This document shows positions 56,325 through 64,000 of a stretch of DNA of 64,000 nt, piece by piece (the first letter of the stretch is position 1; each line of letters opens with the position of its first letter). The notes beneath the pieces were generated by a model, which worked only from the letters and a program-made list of their open reading frames with translations, was not told the DNA's origin and made no database searches. A program made the position numbers and the translations under genes. The stretch is from Bizionia myxarmorum (GTDB lineage Bacteria > Bacteroidota > Bacteroidia > Flavobacteriales > Flavobacteriaceae). Location: contig NZ_VSKK01000001.1 in the NCBI RefSeq assembly GCF_008086205.1, forward strand, positions 1 to 64,000, given 5' to 3'.

Positions 56325-57302
56325 TTATTTTTTTCTTTGAATAACATAATTCACCATAAGTTCTAATGAATCACGAAAATCTGATTTTGGGTAAGTATTA
56401 AGTATTTCTAAAGCCTCTGCTTGAAAGGCTTTCATTTTAACAATGGCGTAATCTAAACCGCCGTTATCTTTAACAAAAGTAATAACTTGGTTTACGCGTT
56501 TTCTATCTTTATTATGATTTTTAATAGAATTTATAAGCCAGTTTTTATCTTTTTTAGAAACCGTATTGAGAACATAAATTAATGGCAAGGTCATTTTTTG
56601 TTCTTTAATATCGATGCCTGTTGGTTTGCCTATTTTTTCGGTACCATAATCAAACAAATCATCTTTTATTTGAAATGCCATACCAATAAGTTCACCAAAC
56701 TTACGCATGCGTTCCACATGATCCGAGGCTGGCTTCACTGAAGCCGCACCCAAACTACAGCAGGCGGCAATAAGCGTCGCGGTTTTTTGCCTGATTATTT
56801 CATAATAAACAGTTTCGGTAATATCAAGTTTTCGGGCTTTTTCTATTTGAAGTAATTCGCCTTCACTCATTTCACGAACGGCAATGGAGATGATTTTTAA
56901 TAAATCGAAGTCATTATTATCAATAGACAGCAACAAGCCTTTAGACAATAAATAATCGCCAATAAGCACGGCAATTTTATTTTTCCAAAGGGCATTAATA
57001 GAGAAAAATCCGCGGCGTCTGTTGCTATCATCTACTACATCATCATGCACTAATGTTGCAGTATGAATCAGTTCTATAACGGATGCACCGCGATAGGTAC
57101 GTTCACTCACTTCGCCATTAGAAACCATTTTGGCTACTAAAAACACAAACATAGGGCGCATTTGCTTCCCTTTTCGGTTTACAAGATAATGCGTAATTCG
57201 GTTTAAAAGCGCCACTTTAGAAGACATAGCTAGTTGAAACTTTTGCTCGAAAAGTTCCATTTCATAGGCTACAGGTTGTTTTATTTGCTCTACTATTTTC
57301 AA
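56325..57302 (-). CDS. Polyprenyl diphosphate synthase
   Basis: This 325-residue enzyme elongates isoprenoid diphosphates for quinone side chains. The first Asp-rich motif is DDVVDD in LVHDDVVDDSNRRRG (about 90-104), and the second is QIKDDLFDYGTE (about 215-226). The Lys/Arg-rich KGKQMRPMF segment binds diphosphate. The length fits octaprenyl-type (IspB) synthases; chain length cannot be fixed by eye. It is monocistronic, with a -7 box upstream. Confidence 0.9.
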   Translation of the reverse strand: MKIVEQIKQPVAYEMELFEQKFQLAMSSKVALLNRITHYLVNRKGKQMRPMFVFLVAKMVSNGEVSERTYRGASVIELIHTATLVHDDVVDDSNRRRGFFSINALWKNKIAVLIGDYLLSKGLLLSIDNNDFDLLKIISIAVREMSEGELLQIEKARKLDITETVYYEIIRQKTATLIAACCSLGAASVKPASDHVERMRKFGELIGMAFQIKDDLFDYGTEKIGKPTGIDIKEQKMTLPLIYVLNTVSKKDKNWLINSIKNHNKDRKRVNQVITFVKDNGGLDYAIVKMKAFQAEALEILNTYPKSDFRDSLELMVNYVIQRKK

Positions 57303-57348
57303 AAGTGAATTTGGCTAAAATATTATAGCGAAAATACTAAAAATGCAG

Positions 57349-57356
57349 CAAAGATA
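57349..57356 (-). promoter_or_regulatory. -7 box of the polyprenyl synthase gene
   Basis: On the minus strand TATCTTTG matches TAnnTTTG 46 bp upstream of the ATG. The nearest TTG is 25 bp further up, longer than the usual spacing. Confidence 0.38.
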
Positions 57357-57440
57357 CTATGGATATGAATTGTTTAGGGAACAAAAATGAATTTGATAAA
57401 TTTTTCTTATATTGCATACTTAACCCAAACATATAATACT

Positions 57441-58262
57441 ATGAAAAAAATTACATTACTATTAATTATCTGTCTAACCTTTTCATTTAGTGCGAAAGCG
57501 CAATTATTCTCTGATGACTTTGAAGATCAAGATATCTCAGATTGGACATTGTTAGATGAGGATGGAGATGGCTTTAATTTTAAAGCTTATGACCCTAGTA
57601 TTGCTCAAAATGGACTCAATAATTACATGTCTTCTGAATCTTGGGACCCTACAGCAGGCGCCCTTTTTCCAAATAATTATGTTATCTCTCCAGCCATCGA
57701 TGTTACTGATAATATTGATTTAGAATTAAATTACCTAGTTGGTGGTGCAGATCCAAGTTTTTATGCAGAGGTTTATACCGTGTATGTTTCTACTGGAAAT
57801 ACAATTGCAGATTTTATGAATCCTGCTATTACTGTTAGTTTTAATGAAAATATAGGAAATGATCCAAATGCAGCCGGATTATTTGTGAATAGAGTTTTAG
57901 ATTTATCTGCACTTGACGGAGCAACTACTATTTATATTGCTTTTAGACATCATGATGTTTCAGATCAATTTATTATTAATTTTGACGATGTAAGTGTTTC
58001 AGGACAATTATTAAGTGTTGACGAATTTGCTTTAAACAATTTATTTATTGGTTGTAAGGATAGAGTTATTACTATTTCTAATATTCAAGGAGACGCGAAT
58101 TATAGAGTATTATCTATTACCGGACAAGATGTTCTTAATGGTAATACACGTTTAGAATCTCAAAATATTGACGTAAGCAATTTAGCTTCTGGAATATATA
58201 TTGTAGAAGTAACGGATGCTAATTCAAATGCTCAAAAAAGAAAGAAAATTATTGTTCAATAA
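57441..58262 (+). CDS. T9SS-sorted secreted protein with jelly-roll-type domain
   Basis: This 273-residue surface or secreted protein has signal peptide MKKITLLLIICLTFSFSAKAQ. A choice-of-anchor/cleaved-adhesin-like beta domain follows (about 24-185, with FSDDFEDQDISDWTLLDEDG and a closing INFDDVSVSG). The C-terminus is the T9SS type A sorting domain, with the expected RVLSITGQDVL and LASGIYIVEV motifs and terminal KKIIVQ. It is exported by the gliding/T9SS machinery whose core genes lie in this window. The frame opens further upstream, but the start at 57441 gives the signal peptide. Confidence 0.85.
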   Translation: MKKITLLLIICLTFSFSAKAQLFSDDFEDQDISDWTLLDEDGDGFNFKAYDPSIAQNGLNNYMSSESWDPTAGALFPNNYVISPAIDVTDNIDLELNYLVGGADPSFYAEVYTVYVSTGNTIADFMNPAITVSFNENIGNDPNAAGLFVNRVLDLSALDGATTIYIAFRHHDVSDQFIINFDDVSVSGQLLSVDEFALNNLFIGCKDRVITISNIQGDANYRVLSITGQDVLNGNTRLESQNIDVSNLASGIYIVEVTDANSNAQKRKKIIVQ

Positions 58263-58276
58263 TATCTGAATAATGT

Positions 58277-58308
58277 AAAAAGCGGCTTATGAAAATAAGC
58301 CGCTTTTT
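58277..58308. terminator. Bidirectional terminator between the T9SS protein and rlmN
   Basis: The stem agcggcttat/ataagccgct with a 4-base loop is flanked by A- and T-runs, so it works for both converging genes. Confidence 0.9.
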
Positions 58309-59349
58309 TTATGAACTTTTATTTGCTAATTGGCCGCAAGCCGCGTCAATATCTTTTCCGCGAGAGCGCCTAACGGTGACGGTAATATTATTTTTTTCTA
58401 GCATTTTTACATACATATCAATAGCTTCTTCATTTGCTTGCTGAAACATCCCGTCGTCTATGGGGTTGTATTCAATTAAGTTTACCTTACTTGGTGCAAA
58501 CTTGCAAAACTCTATCAAAGCATCTACATCTTTTTTCTGATCGTTAATGCCTTTCCAAACTATATATTCGTAAGTAATTCTGTTTTTTGTTTTGGCATAC
58601 CAATATTCCAAAGCCTCCCGTAAATCTTTTAAAGGAAATGTGGCATTAAACGGCATAATGGATGTTCTAACCTCATCAATAGCAGAATGTAAAGAAACAG
58701 CGAGTTTGAATTTCACGTCTTCATCTGCCATTTTCTTAATCATTTTAGGCACACCTGAAGTAGAAACAACAATTCGTTTCGGCGACATCCCCAAACCTTC
58801 TGGCGAGGTAATTTTTTCAATGGCTTTCAATACATTATTGTAGTTCATAAGCGGTTCACCCATTCCCATAAACACAATATTGCTCAAAGGTTTATCATGA
58901 TACAAACGACTTTCCTTATCTATAGCAACCACCTGATCGTAGATTTCATCAGGATTTAAATTTCGCATCCGTTTTAAACGTGACGTAGCACAAAACGAAC
59001 AATCCAAACTACAACCAACTTGGCTAGATACACAAGCTGTAGTACGCGATTTTGTAGGAATTAAAACCGATTCCACGGTTAAGCCATCATGTAACTTTAC
59101 AGCATTTTTAATGGTACCATCGCTACTTTTCTGCATCTCATCCACTTTAATATGGTTGATAACAAAGTTAGCTTCAAGCATAGTTCGGGTTTCTTTGGAT
59201 AGGTTTGTCATATCCGCAAAGCTATGTGCTGATTTACTCCAAAGCCACTCATAAACCTGATTCCCACGAAAAGCTTGATCACCTTCTTTTTCAAAAAATG
59301 CGCGCAATTGCTCTTTGGTTAGTGCTCGTATGTCTTTTTTATCACTCAT
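58309..59349 (-). CDS. rlmN: 23S rRNA/tRNA adenine C2 methyltransferase RlmN
   Basis: This 346-residue radical-SAM enzyme methylates A2503 of 23S rRNA and A37 of certain tRNAs. The cluster motif is CSLDCSFCATSRL (about 112-124), and the second catalytic Cys is in the C-terminal IDAACGQL. The conserved VFMGMGEPLMNY and RIVVSTSGVP are present. It is monocistronic. Confidence 0.97.
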   Translation of the reverse strand: MSDKKDIRALTKEQLRAFFEKEGDQAFRGNQVYEWLWSKSAHSFADMTNLSKETRTMLEANFVINHIKVDEMQKSSDGTIKNAVKLHDGLTVESVLIPTKSRTTACVSSQVGCSLDCSFCATSRLKRMRNLNPDEIYDQVVAIDKESRLYHDKPLSNIVFMGMGEPLMNYNNVLKAIEKITSPEGLGMSPKRIVVSTSGVPKMIKKMADEDVKFKLAVSLHSAIDEVRTSIMPFNATFPLKDLREALEYWYAKTKNRITYEYIVWKGINDQKKDVDALIEFCKFAPSKVNLIEYNPIDDGMFQQANEEAIDMYVKMLEKNNITVTVRRSRGKDIDAACGQLANKSS

Positions 59350-59372
59350 ATAAAAGGCAAAAAATAAAATAA

Positions 59373-59397
59373 AAAAGCCTTGTAAAACAAGGCTTTT
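59373..59397 (-). terminator. queA terminator
   Basis: A 9-bp stem aaaagcctt/aaggctttt with a 7-base loop is followed by T residues on the minus strand, 11 bp after the queA stop. Confidence 0.85.
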
Positions 59398-59408
59398 AAA
59401 AATGTTTA

Positions 59409-60458
59409 TTAGATAATTAGCATGGCATCACCATAGCTATAGAATTTGTATTTTTCTTTTACAGCTTCATCATAAGCTTTCTTAATAAATTCATGACCTG
59501 CAAAAGCTGAAGCCATCATTAAAAGCGTTGATTTTGGTGTATGAAAATTGGTAATCATACAGTTAGCAATGCTAAAATCGTATGGCGGGAAAATAAATTT
59601 ATTGGACCACCCATCAAATTCATTTAATGTACCACTTGAAGACACCGCGCTTTCCACAGATCTCATAGCCGTTGTACCAACAGCACAGATGCGTCTTTTA
59701 TTTTTAATAGCATTATTAATAATTTCTGTTGTCGGTTTTTTAATAATGATTTCCTCACTATCCATTTTATGCTTTGATAAATCTTCAACCTCAACAGGAT
59801 TAAAGGTTCCTAAACCAACATGTAATGTTACTTCAGCAAATTTTACACCTTTAATTTCTAATCGCTTTAATAAGTGTTTAGAGAAATGTAAACCAGCCGT
59901 TGGGGCTGCAACAGCACCTTCATTTTTAGCAAAAATAGTTTGGTAACGCTCCTCATCTTCTGGCTCTACCTCACGCTTAATATATTTAGGAAGTGGTGTT
60001 TCACCTAATTCCGTTAATTTCACTCTAAAATCTCTGTATGAACCATCATATAAGAAACGAAGTGTTCGTCCTCTAGATGTGGTGTTATCAATAACTTCCG
60101 CTACTAATGATTCACCTTCACCGAAATATAATTTATTACCAATACGGATTTTTCTAGCTGGATCTACCAACACATCCCAAAGGCGTTGTTCTTCATTTAA
60201 TTCACGCAATAAAAATACTTCAATCCGCGCACCTGTTTTTTCCTTATTTCCATATAATCGAGCTGGGAAAACTTTGGTGTCGTTTAAGATCATAACGTCA
60301 TCCTCATCAAAATAATCAATAATATCTTTGAACATTTTATGTTCTATAGTCTGATCTTTTCTGTTTAATACCATTAAACGTGACTCATCCCTGTTTTCAG
60401 AAGGATACTCGGCTAATAACTCCTCAGGTAACTCGAAGTTAAAATGCGATAATTTCAT
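59409..60458 (-). CDS. queA: S-adenosylmethionine:tRNA ribosyltransferase-isomerase QueA
   Basis: This 349-residue enzyme makes epoxyqueuosine from preQ1-tRNA with SAM. Conserved motifs are [46 protein letters not shown] and the C-terminal [11 protein letters not shown]. The length is normal. It has its own strong promoter and terminator, so it is a single-gene unit. Confidence 0.97.
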   Translation of the reverse strand: MKLSHFNFELPEELLAEYPSENRDESRLMVLNRKDQTIEHKMFKDIIDYFDEDDVMILNDTKVFPARLYGNKEKTGARIEVFLLRELNEEQRLWDVLVDPARKIRIGNKLYFGEGESLVAEVIDNTTSRGRTLRFLYDGSYRDFRVKLTELGETPLPKYIKREVEPEDEERYQTIFAKNEGAVAAPTAGLHFSKHLLKRLEIKGVKFAEVTLHVGLGTFNPVEVEDLSKHKMDSEEIIIKKPTTEIINNAIKNKRRICAVGTTAMRSVESAVSSSGTLNEFDGWSNKFIFPPYDFSIANCMITNFHTPKSTLLMMASAFAGHEFIKKAYDEAVKEKYKFYSYGDAMLII

Positions 60459-60512
60459 TTTTTTGATAGCAGTATAGGTTTTAAGGGTTCATAAATTGTA
60501 AATGCAAGGTTG

Positions 60513-60544
60513 CAAATATACGACCTGAAAGTAGGCGTTGTCAA
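60513..60544 (-). promoter_or_regulatory. Promoter of queA
   Basis: On the minus strand TTG, a 21-bp spacer and TATATTTG give a complete Bacteroidota-type promoter, about 54 bp upstream of the queA ATG. Confidence 0.65.
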
Positions 60545-60559
60545 GTATTTAGCCATTTA

Positions 60560-61789
60560 TTATTCAAAATGCTTAATTCCCAAGGTTTTTAGGTCCTTCC
60601 AAAATGTTGGATAAGATTTTGAAACCACTTCTGCATCCTTAATAATGATGTCTGTTTTTAGCGCTAATGGCGCGAAAGCCATAGCCATTCTATGATCGTT
60701 ATACGTTTCAATAGATACGTCTTTCTTTATGCTGGTTGAAACATCTAATTTCAAAGAATCTTCTGTAATGATAACGGTACCTCCTAATTTCTCTAATTCC
60801 GTTTTCAAGGCTACTAACCTATCCGTTTCTTTTATCTTTAAGGTGTGCAAACCGGTTAAATGGCAAGAAATACCCAATCCGAAACAGGTAACGGCAATTG
60901 TTTGTGCAATATCGGGGGCGTTGACTAAATTTAATTTTATTTCTGTAGAGCTATTAATTTCCGCTATCTTTTTAAGTGTAATGCTAGTTTCGTGAAAACT
61001 TGTGGAAACTCCAAATTGCTTATAAATATCAGCTAAAACCGAATCGCCTTGCAAACTAGTACTTTTATAAGATGACAATGTTACTTCCGTATCAATAGCG
61101 CTCATCGCCATTAGACTGTAGAAATAGGAAGCGGATGACCAATCGCTTTCAACTGTTAATTCTGTTTCCTTTAAAGCTTTTAAAGGTTTAATTCGAATTT
61201 CATTATTTTCAAAAACTGTTTCAATCCCTATTTGATTTAATAATTGAAGCGTCATTTTGATATAAGGAATCGAGGTCATTTCACCAGCTAAAGTCAAATT
61301 TAATCCGTTTTCTAATTTGGAACCGATAAGCAATAAGGCAGAAATATACTGACTGCTAACGCCTGCATCTATAGTAACCTGATTGCACTTTAAAGTTTCA
61401 CCTTTAATTTGCATTGGCGGAAATCCATCATTTTCTAAATAAGTGATACTGGCACCCAATTGATTTAAAGCGTCCACTAAAATTTTAATGGGACGTTCTT
61501 TCATGCGTTGCGAACCAGTTATAGAAACCGTTCGGTTTTTTTGAATTGCAAAATAGGCCGTTAAAAATCGCATGGCCGTTCCAGCATGATGTACATCAAT
61601 AGCATTTGAATTGGAAGACAAGGCTTTTTTCATGAAAACCGTATCGTCTGAATTGGAAAGGTTATTAATTTTTATTTCAGGATAAAGAGCTTGAAGTAAT
61701 AATAACCTGTTGGATTCGCTTTTTGAACCCGTAATTTTTATAACAGCCTGTGGACTTTGAAGAGTTGATTTTTCGAGTTTAAGATTCAT
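60560..61789 (-). CDS. aroA: 3-phosphoshikimate 1-carboxyvinyltransferase (EPSP synthase)
   Basis: This 409-residue enzyme catalyses the sixth shikimate-pathway step. Substrate-binding motifs are KSESNRLLLLQAL (about 23-35), DVHHAGTAMRFLTAYFA (about 60-76) and the later IKETDRLVALKTELEKLG and YNDHRMAMAFA. It is slightly shorter than many homologues. A chorismate-mutase-containing gene at the right edge serves the same pathway. Confidence 0.95.
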   Translation of the reverse strand: MNLKLEKSTLQSPQAVIKITGSKSESNRLLLLQALYPEIKINNLSNSDDTVFMKKALSSNSNAIDVHHAGTAMRFLTAYFAIQKNRTVSITGSQRMKERPIKILVDALNQLGASITYLENDGFPPMQIKGETLKCNQVTIDAGVSSQYISALLLIGSKLENGLNLTLAGEMTSIPYIKMTLQLLNQIGIETVFENNEIRIKPLKALKETELTVESDWSSASYFYSLMAMSAIDTEVTLSSYKSTSLQGDSVLADIYKQFGVSTSFHETSITLKKIAEINSSTEIKLNLVNAPDIAQTIAVTCFGLGISCHLTGLHTLKIKETDRLVALKTELEKLGGTVIITEDSLKLDVSTSIKKDVSIETYNDHRMAMAFAPLALKTDIIIKDAEVVSKSYPTFWKDLKTLGIKHFE

Positions 61790-61834
61790 GATTTTATTAA
61801 ATATTTTGGTCTCGAATATTCTATTTTGTAACTA

Positions 61835-62161
61835 TTATTTCAACTTCGGATTGTTCTGATGACGCTCATGGTCACGTTTCGTTTTGATATCTAATTTTTT
61901 ATCGAAAGCAGCCTGCAAGTCTATGCCTGTCTGGTTTGCTAGGCATAACACCACAAAAACAACATCAGCTAACTCTTCGCCTAAATCTTTATTTTTATCG
62001 CTTTCTTTTTCGCTTTGTTCACCGTAACGACGCGCAATAATTCTGGCCACCTCACCTACTTCTTCAGTTAGCTGTGCCATATTTGTCAACTCGTTAAAAT
62101 ACCGAACACCATGTTCTTTTATCCAAGAATCAACAGCTAATTGTGCGTTTTCAATATTCAT
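61835..62161 (-). CDS. MazG-like nucleotide pyrophosphohydrolase
   Basis: This 108-residue all-alpha hydrolase has the metal-binding pattern EEVGEVARII (about 30-39) and ELADVVFVVLCLA (about 63-75). It probably hydrolyses non-canonical or stress-related nucleoside triphosphates. Its start overlaps the stop of dtd by 1 bp, so the two are co-transcribed. Confidence 0.9.
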   Translation of the reverse strand: MNIENAQLAVDSWIKEHGVRYFNELTNMAQLTEEVGEVARIIARRYGEQSEKESDKNKDLGEELADVVFVVLCLANQTGIDLQAAFDKKLDIKTKRDHERHQNNPKLK

Positions 62162-62613
62162 TAGTCTTTATTTTTTGTGTCAATAATAATTGTAACAGGT
62201 CCATCATTTATAAGTGCCACTTGCATATCGGCACCAAACTCTCCAGTTTGAATGGATTTTCCTAAATCCAATTCCATTTGCTTAATAAAACTCTCGTAAA
62301 GCGGAATAGCGACATCTGGTTTTGCCGCTTTTATATAACTTGGCCTGTTCCCTTTTTTAGTATTGGCATGCAGCGTAAATTGACTTACAATAATAACATC
62401 ACCATTAATATCTAGTAGGGATTTATTCATGACGCCTTCCGCATCTGGAAAGATCCGCATGTTGACAATTTTATTAGATAGCCACGAAATATCTTCAGAA
62501 ACGTCTTCATTCACAATACCCAAAAGCACTACTAAACCGTCGTTTATAGACGCTACTTTTTTACCAATAATAGTTACGCTTGCTTGTGAAACACGTTGAA
62601 TAACTGCCTTCAT
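62161..62613 (-). CDS. dtd: D-aminoacyl-tRNA deacylase
   Basis: This 150-residue enzyme hydrolyses D-amino acids from tRNA. The characteristic SQFTLHANTKKGNRPS (about 78-93) and the cross-subunit NDGPVTI (about 137-143, the Gly-Pro motif) are intact. It lies between rsgA and the MazG-like gene in one minus-strand unit. Confidence 0.96.
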   Translation of the reverse strand: MKAVIQRVSQASVTIIGKKVASINDGLVVLLGIVNEDVSEDISWLSNKIVNMRIFPDAEGVMNKSLLDINGDVIIVSQFTLHANTKKGNRPSYIKAAKPDVAIPLYESFIKQMELDLGKSIQTGEFGADMQVALINDGPVTIIIDTKNKD

Positions 62614-62663
62614 GGGAATAGGAAATTTATATTTGATTAATTACATTTTAAAGTTTTGAGTAC

Positions 62664-63614
62664 TTATTTCATCCATTCTTCAGTTCGGTAATGCTCATCA
62701 TCACCTTCTAGAATTTGCAAATAGCTACGATAGCGTGAAATAGCAATTTCATTGGCTTCCACGGCGTCTTTTATAGCGCATTGTGGTTCTTCAACATGAA
62801 TGCAATTATGAAATTTGCAATTTTGTTTTAAAGCGAAAAACTCTGGAAAATAATCGCCAACTTCAGCTTTATCCATATCTACAACACCAAAACCCTTGAT
62901 ACCGGGAGTATCGATAATTTTAGCATCAAATGTTAAATCGAACATTTCTGCAAAAGTTGTGGTGTGCATACCTTGCATATGTTGGTTTGAAATAGCTTTG
63001 GTTTTTAAATCCAAAGTCGGTTCCACGGTATTTACTAAAGTCGATTTTCCAACACCCGAATGTCCAGCAAACATGCTTACTTTTCCGGTCATTAGCGCTT
63101 TTACCTTATCTATATTTTTTCCTGTTGCTGCGGAAATTCCAATGCATTCATAACCTATTTTTCGATAAATATGCGCGAGATAACGAACTTCATTCAGCGT
63201 ATCTTCATCATAGGTATCTACTTTATTAAAAAGCAAAACGGTTTTAATGGAATAGGCTTCTGCAGTCACTAAAAATCGGTCTATAAAACTGGTAAATGTT
63301 GGTGGATTATCAATAGTAATCAATAAAAAAACTTGATCAATATTAGCGGCAATGACGTGTGTTTGCTTGGATAAATTAACCGATTTCCGAACAATATAAT
63401 TCTTTCGGTCGTGAATTTTTTTAATAACACCAACAGGTTCTTCGTTGTTATCATGATCCAAATCAAAATCTACACGATCGCCAACCGCCAAAGGATTCGT
63501 GCTTTTTATCCCCTTCATGCGGAATTTACCCTTAATACGGCATGGATAAACCGCACCCATATCCGTTTTCACGGTGTACCAACTTCCTGTAGATTTGTAT
63601 ACTATTCCTGTCAT
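62664..63614 (-). CDS. rsgA: Ribosome small-subunit GTPase RsgA
   Basis: This 316-residue protein is a circularly permuted GTPase that acts in late maturation of the 30S subunit. An N-terminal OB domain is followed by the G4 motif NKVD (LLFNKVDTYDED), the G1 loop GHSGVGKST (about 181-189), the G3 DTPGIKGFG, and a C-terminal zinc site (CKFHNC with a later Cys in EPQCAI). It begins the unit rsgA-dtd-mazG. Confidence 0.96.
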   Translation of the reverse strand: MTGIVYKSTGSWYTVKTDMGAVYPCRIKGKFRMKGIKSTNPLAVGDRVDFDLDHDNNEEPVGVIKKIHDRKNYIVRKSVNLSKQTHVIAANIDQVFLLITIDNPPTFTSFIDRFLVTAEAYSIKTVLLFNKVDTYDEDTLNEVRYLAHIYRKIGYECIGISAATGKNIDKVKALMTGKVSMFAGHSGVGKSTLVNTVEPTLDLKTKAISNQHMQGMHTTTFAEMFDLTFDAKIIDTPGIKGFGVVDMDKAEVGDYFPEFFALKQNCKFHNCIHVEEPQCAIKDAVEANEIAISRYRSYLQILEGDDEHYRTEEWMK

Positions 63615-63673
63615 TATTACAAAGATGCGATATTAATTTATATCGAAAAATTAATCCTTAATAAAACACATTT

Positions 63674-64000
63674 TTACTGCTTGATAATGCGCTCTTGATG
63701 CACAATAGATTCTTGATGCACGGCTTTGAAAACACGTAAAATAAATTCTTCACTTAAATTCTTTTCTTCACCTTGAAGAATCATTTTTCCTAAAATTTCA
63801 TTCCAACGTTTGGTTTGTAAAACGGCTACGTTGTGTGCTTTTTTAAGCGATCCAATATCATCCGCAACTTTCATACGTTTGCCTAACATATCAATTAATT
63901 GATGATCTATCACATCAATTTGCGTTCGTAACGTGTTGATTTTGTTCTTAAACTCCGTGGCTTCGCCTGTTTCTTTTCTGATTTTTAAATCGTCCATAAA
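63674..64000 (-). CDS. Chorismate mutase domain, gene cut by the right window edge
   Basis: The readable part is 107 codons plus one more upstream (TTT) with no stop before the edge, so the gene continues beyond 64000. The visible part is an AroQ-type chorismate mutase helix bundle, with LRTQIDVIDHQLIDMLGKR and WNEILGKM. In Flavobacteriaceae this domain is usually the C-terminus of a bifunctional DAHP synthase/chorismate mutase, and the preceding MDDLKIRKETGE linker fits that. The Met at 63997 is therefore probably internal rather than the start. Confidence 0.85.
   Translation of the reverse strand, partial: FMDDLKIRKETGEATEFKNKINTLRTQIDVIDHQLIDMLGKRMKVADDIGSLKKAHNVAVLQTKRWNEILGKMILQGEEKNLSEEFILRVFKAVHQESIVHQERIIKQ

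Overview
The window is a stretch of a Flavobacteriaceae (Bacteroidota) chromosome, probably from a marine or otherwise environmental member. The base composition is AT-rich. Lineage-specific genes include the type IX secretion/gliding core gldKLMN, gldB-gldC, exosortase F (XrtF) with its partner, and a T9SS-sorted surface protein. Several intergenic regions carry the Bacteroidota promoter pattern, a TTG -33 box with a TAnnTTTG -7 box about 19-21 bp downstream. No rRNA operon or CRISPR array was seen.

Layout. Positions 1-5100 are accessory. They start with an integron-type cassette array: three attC-like hairpins, two complete cassettes (one apparently non-coding, one carrying a lipoprotein) and no integron integrase in view. 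Next come an IS-end-like scar, a UPF0158 gene, and a three-gene minus-strand module (RHH-type protein, unknown protein, tyrosine recombinase) abutting the 3' end of an initiator tRNA gene. This looks like an island integrated at tRNA-fMet that extends beyond the left edge or has decayed.

Positions 5200-27200 are mostly core: an LRR protein, an ABC-F ATPase, a DUF983 protein, an FAD oxidoreductase, the gldKLMN operon, an arginase-fold protein without its metal site, topA, and the plus-strand operon miaB - lipoprotein - sigma-54-type activator - lptE - TPR protein - secG, followed by groES-groEL.

Positions 27300-32620 hold two tandem paralogous envelope proteins (MG2-like N-terminus, TonB-plug-like C-terminus). 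A decayed copy of the DUF2007 gene lies between them, the trace of a segmental duplication. Positions 32700-37600 carry a metal-linked cluster (HYC_CC_PP protein, HMA chaperone, TonB receptor, secreted HMA protein) and the XrtF pair.

Positions 37600-64000 are mainly housekeeping: an fRMsr-like GAF protein, purH, the cell-shape operon mreBCD-mrdA-rodA, gldBC, nadE, an atypical response regulator, dnaG, a secreted S15 peptidase, an ECF sigma/putative anti-sigma/envelope-protein operon, a polyprenyl diphosphate synthase, a T9SS cargo protein, rlmN, queA, aroA, a MazG-like protein, dtd, rsgA, and the end of a chorismate-mutase-containing gene cut by the right edge.

The points most worth following up are the integron-like array, the recombinase whose start codon abuts the tRNA terminator, the decayed duplication, and three proteins missing canonical residues: a response regulator with Glu at the phosphorylation site, a DnaG without zinc ligands, and an arginase-fold pseudoenzyme.
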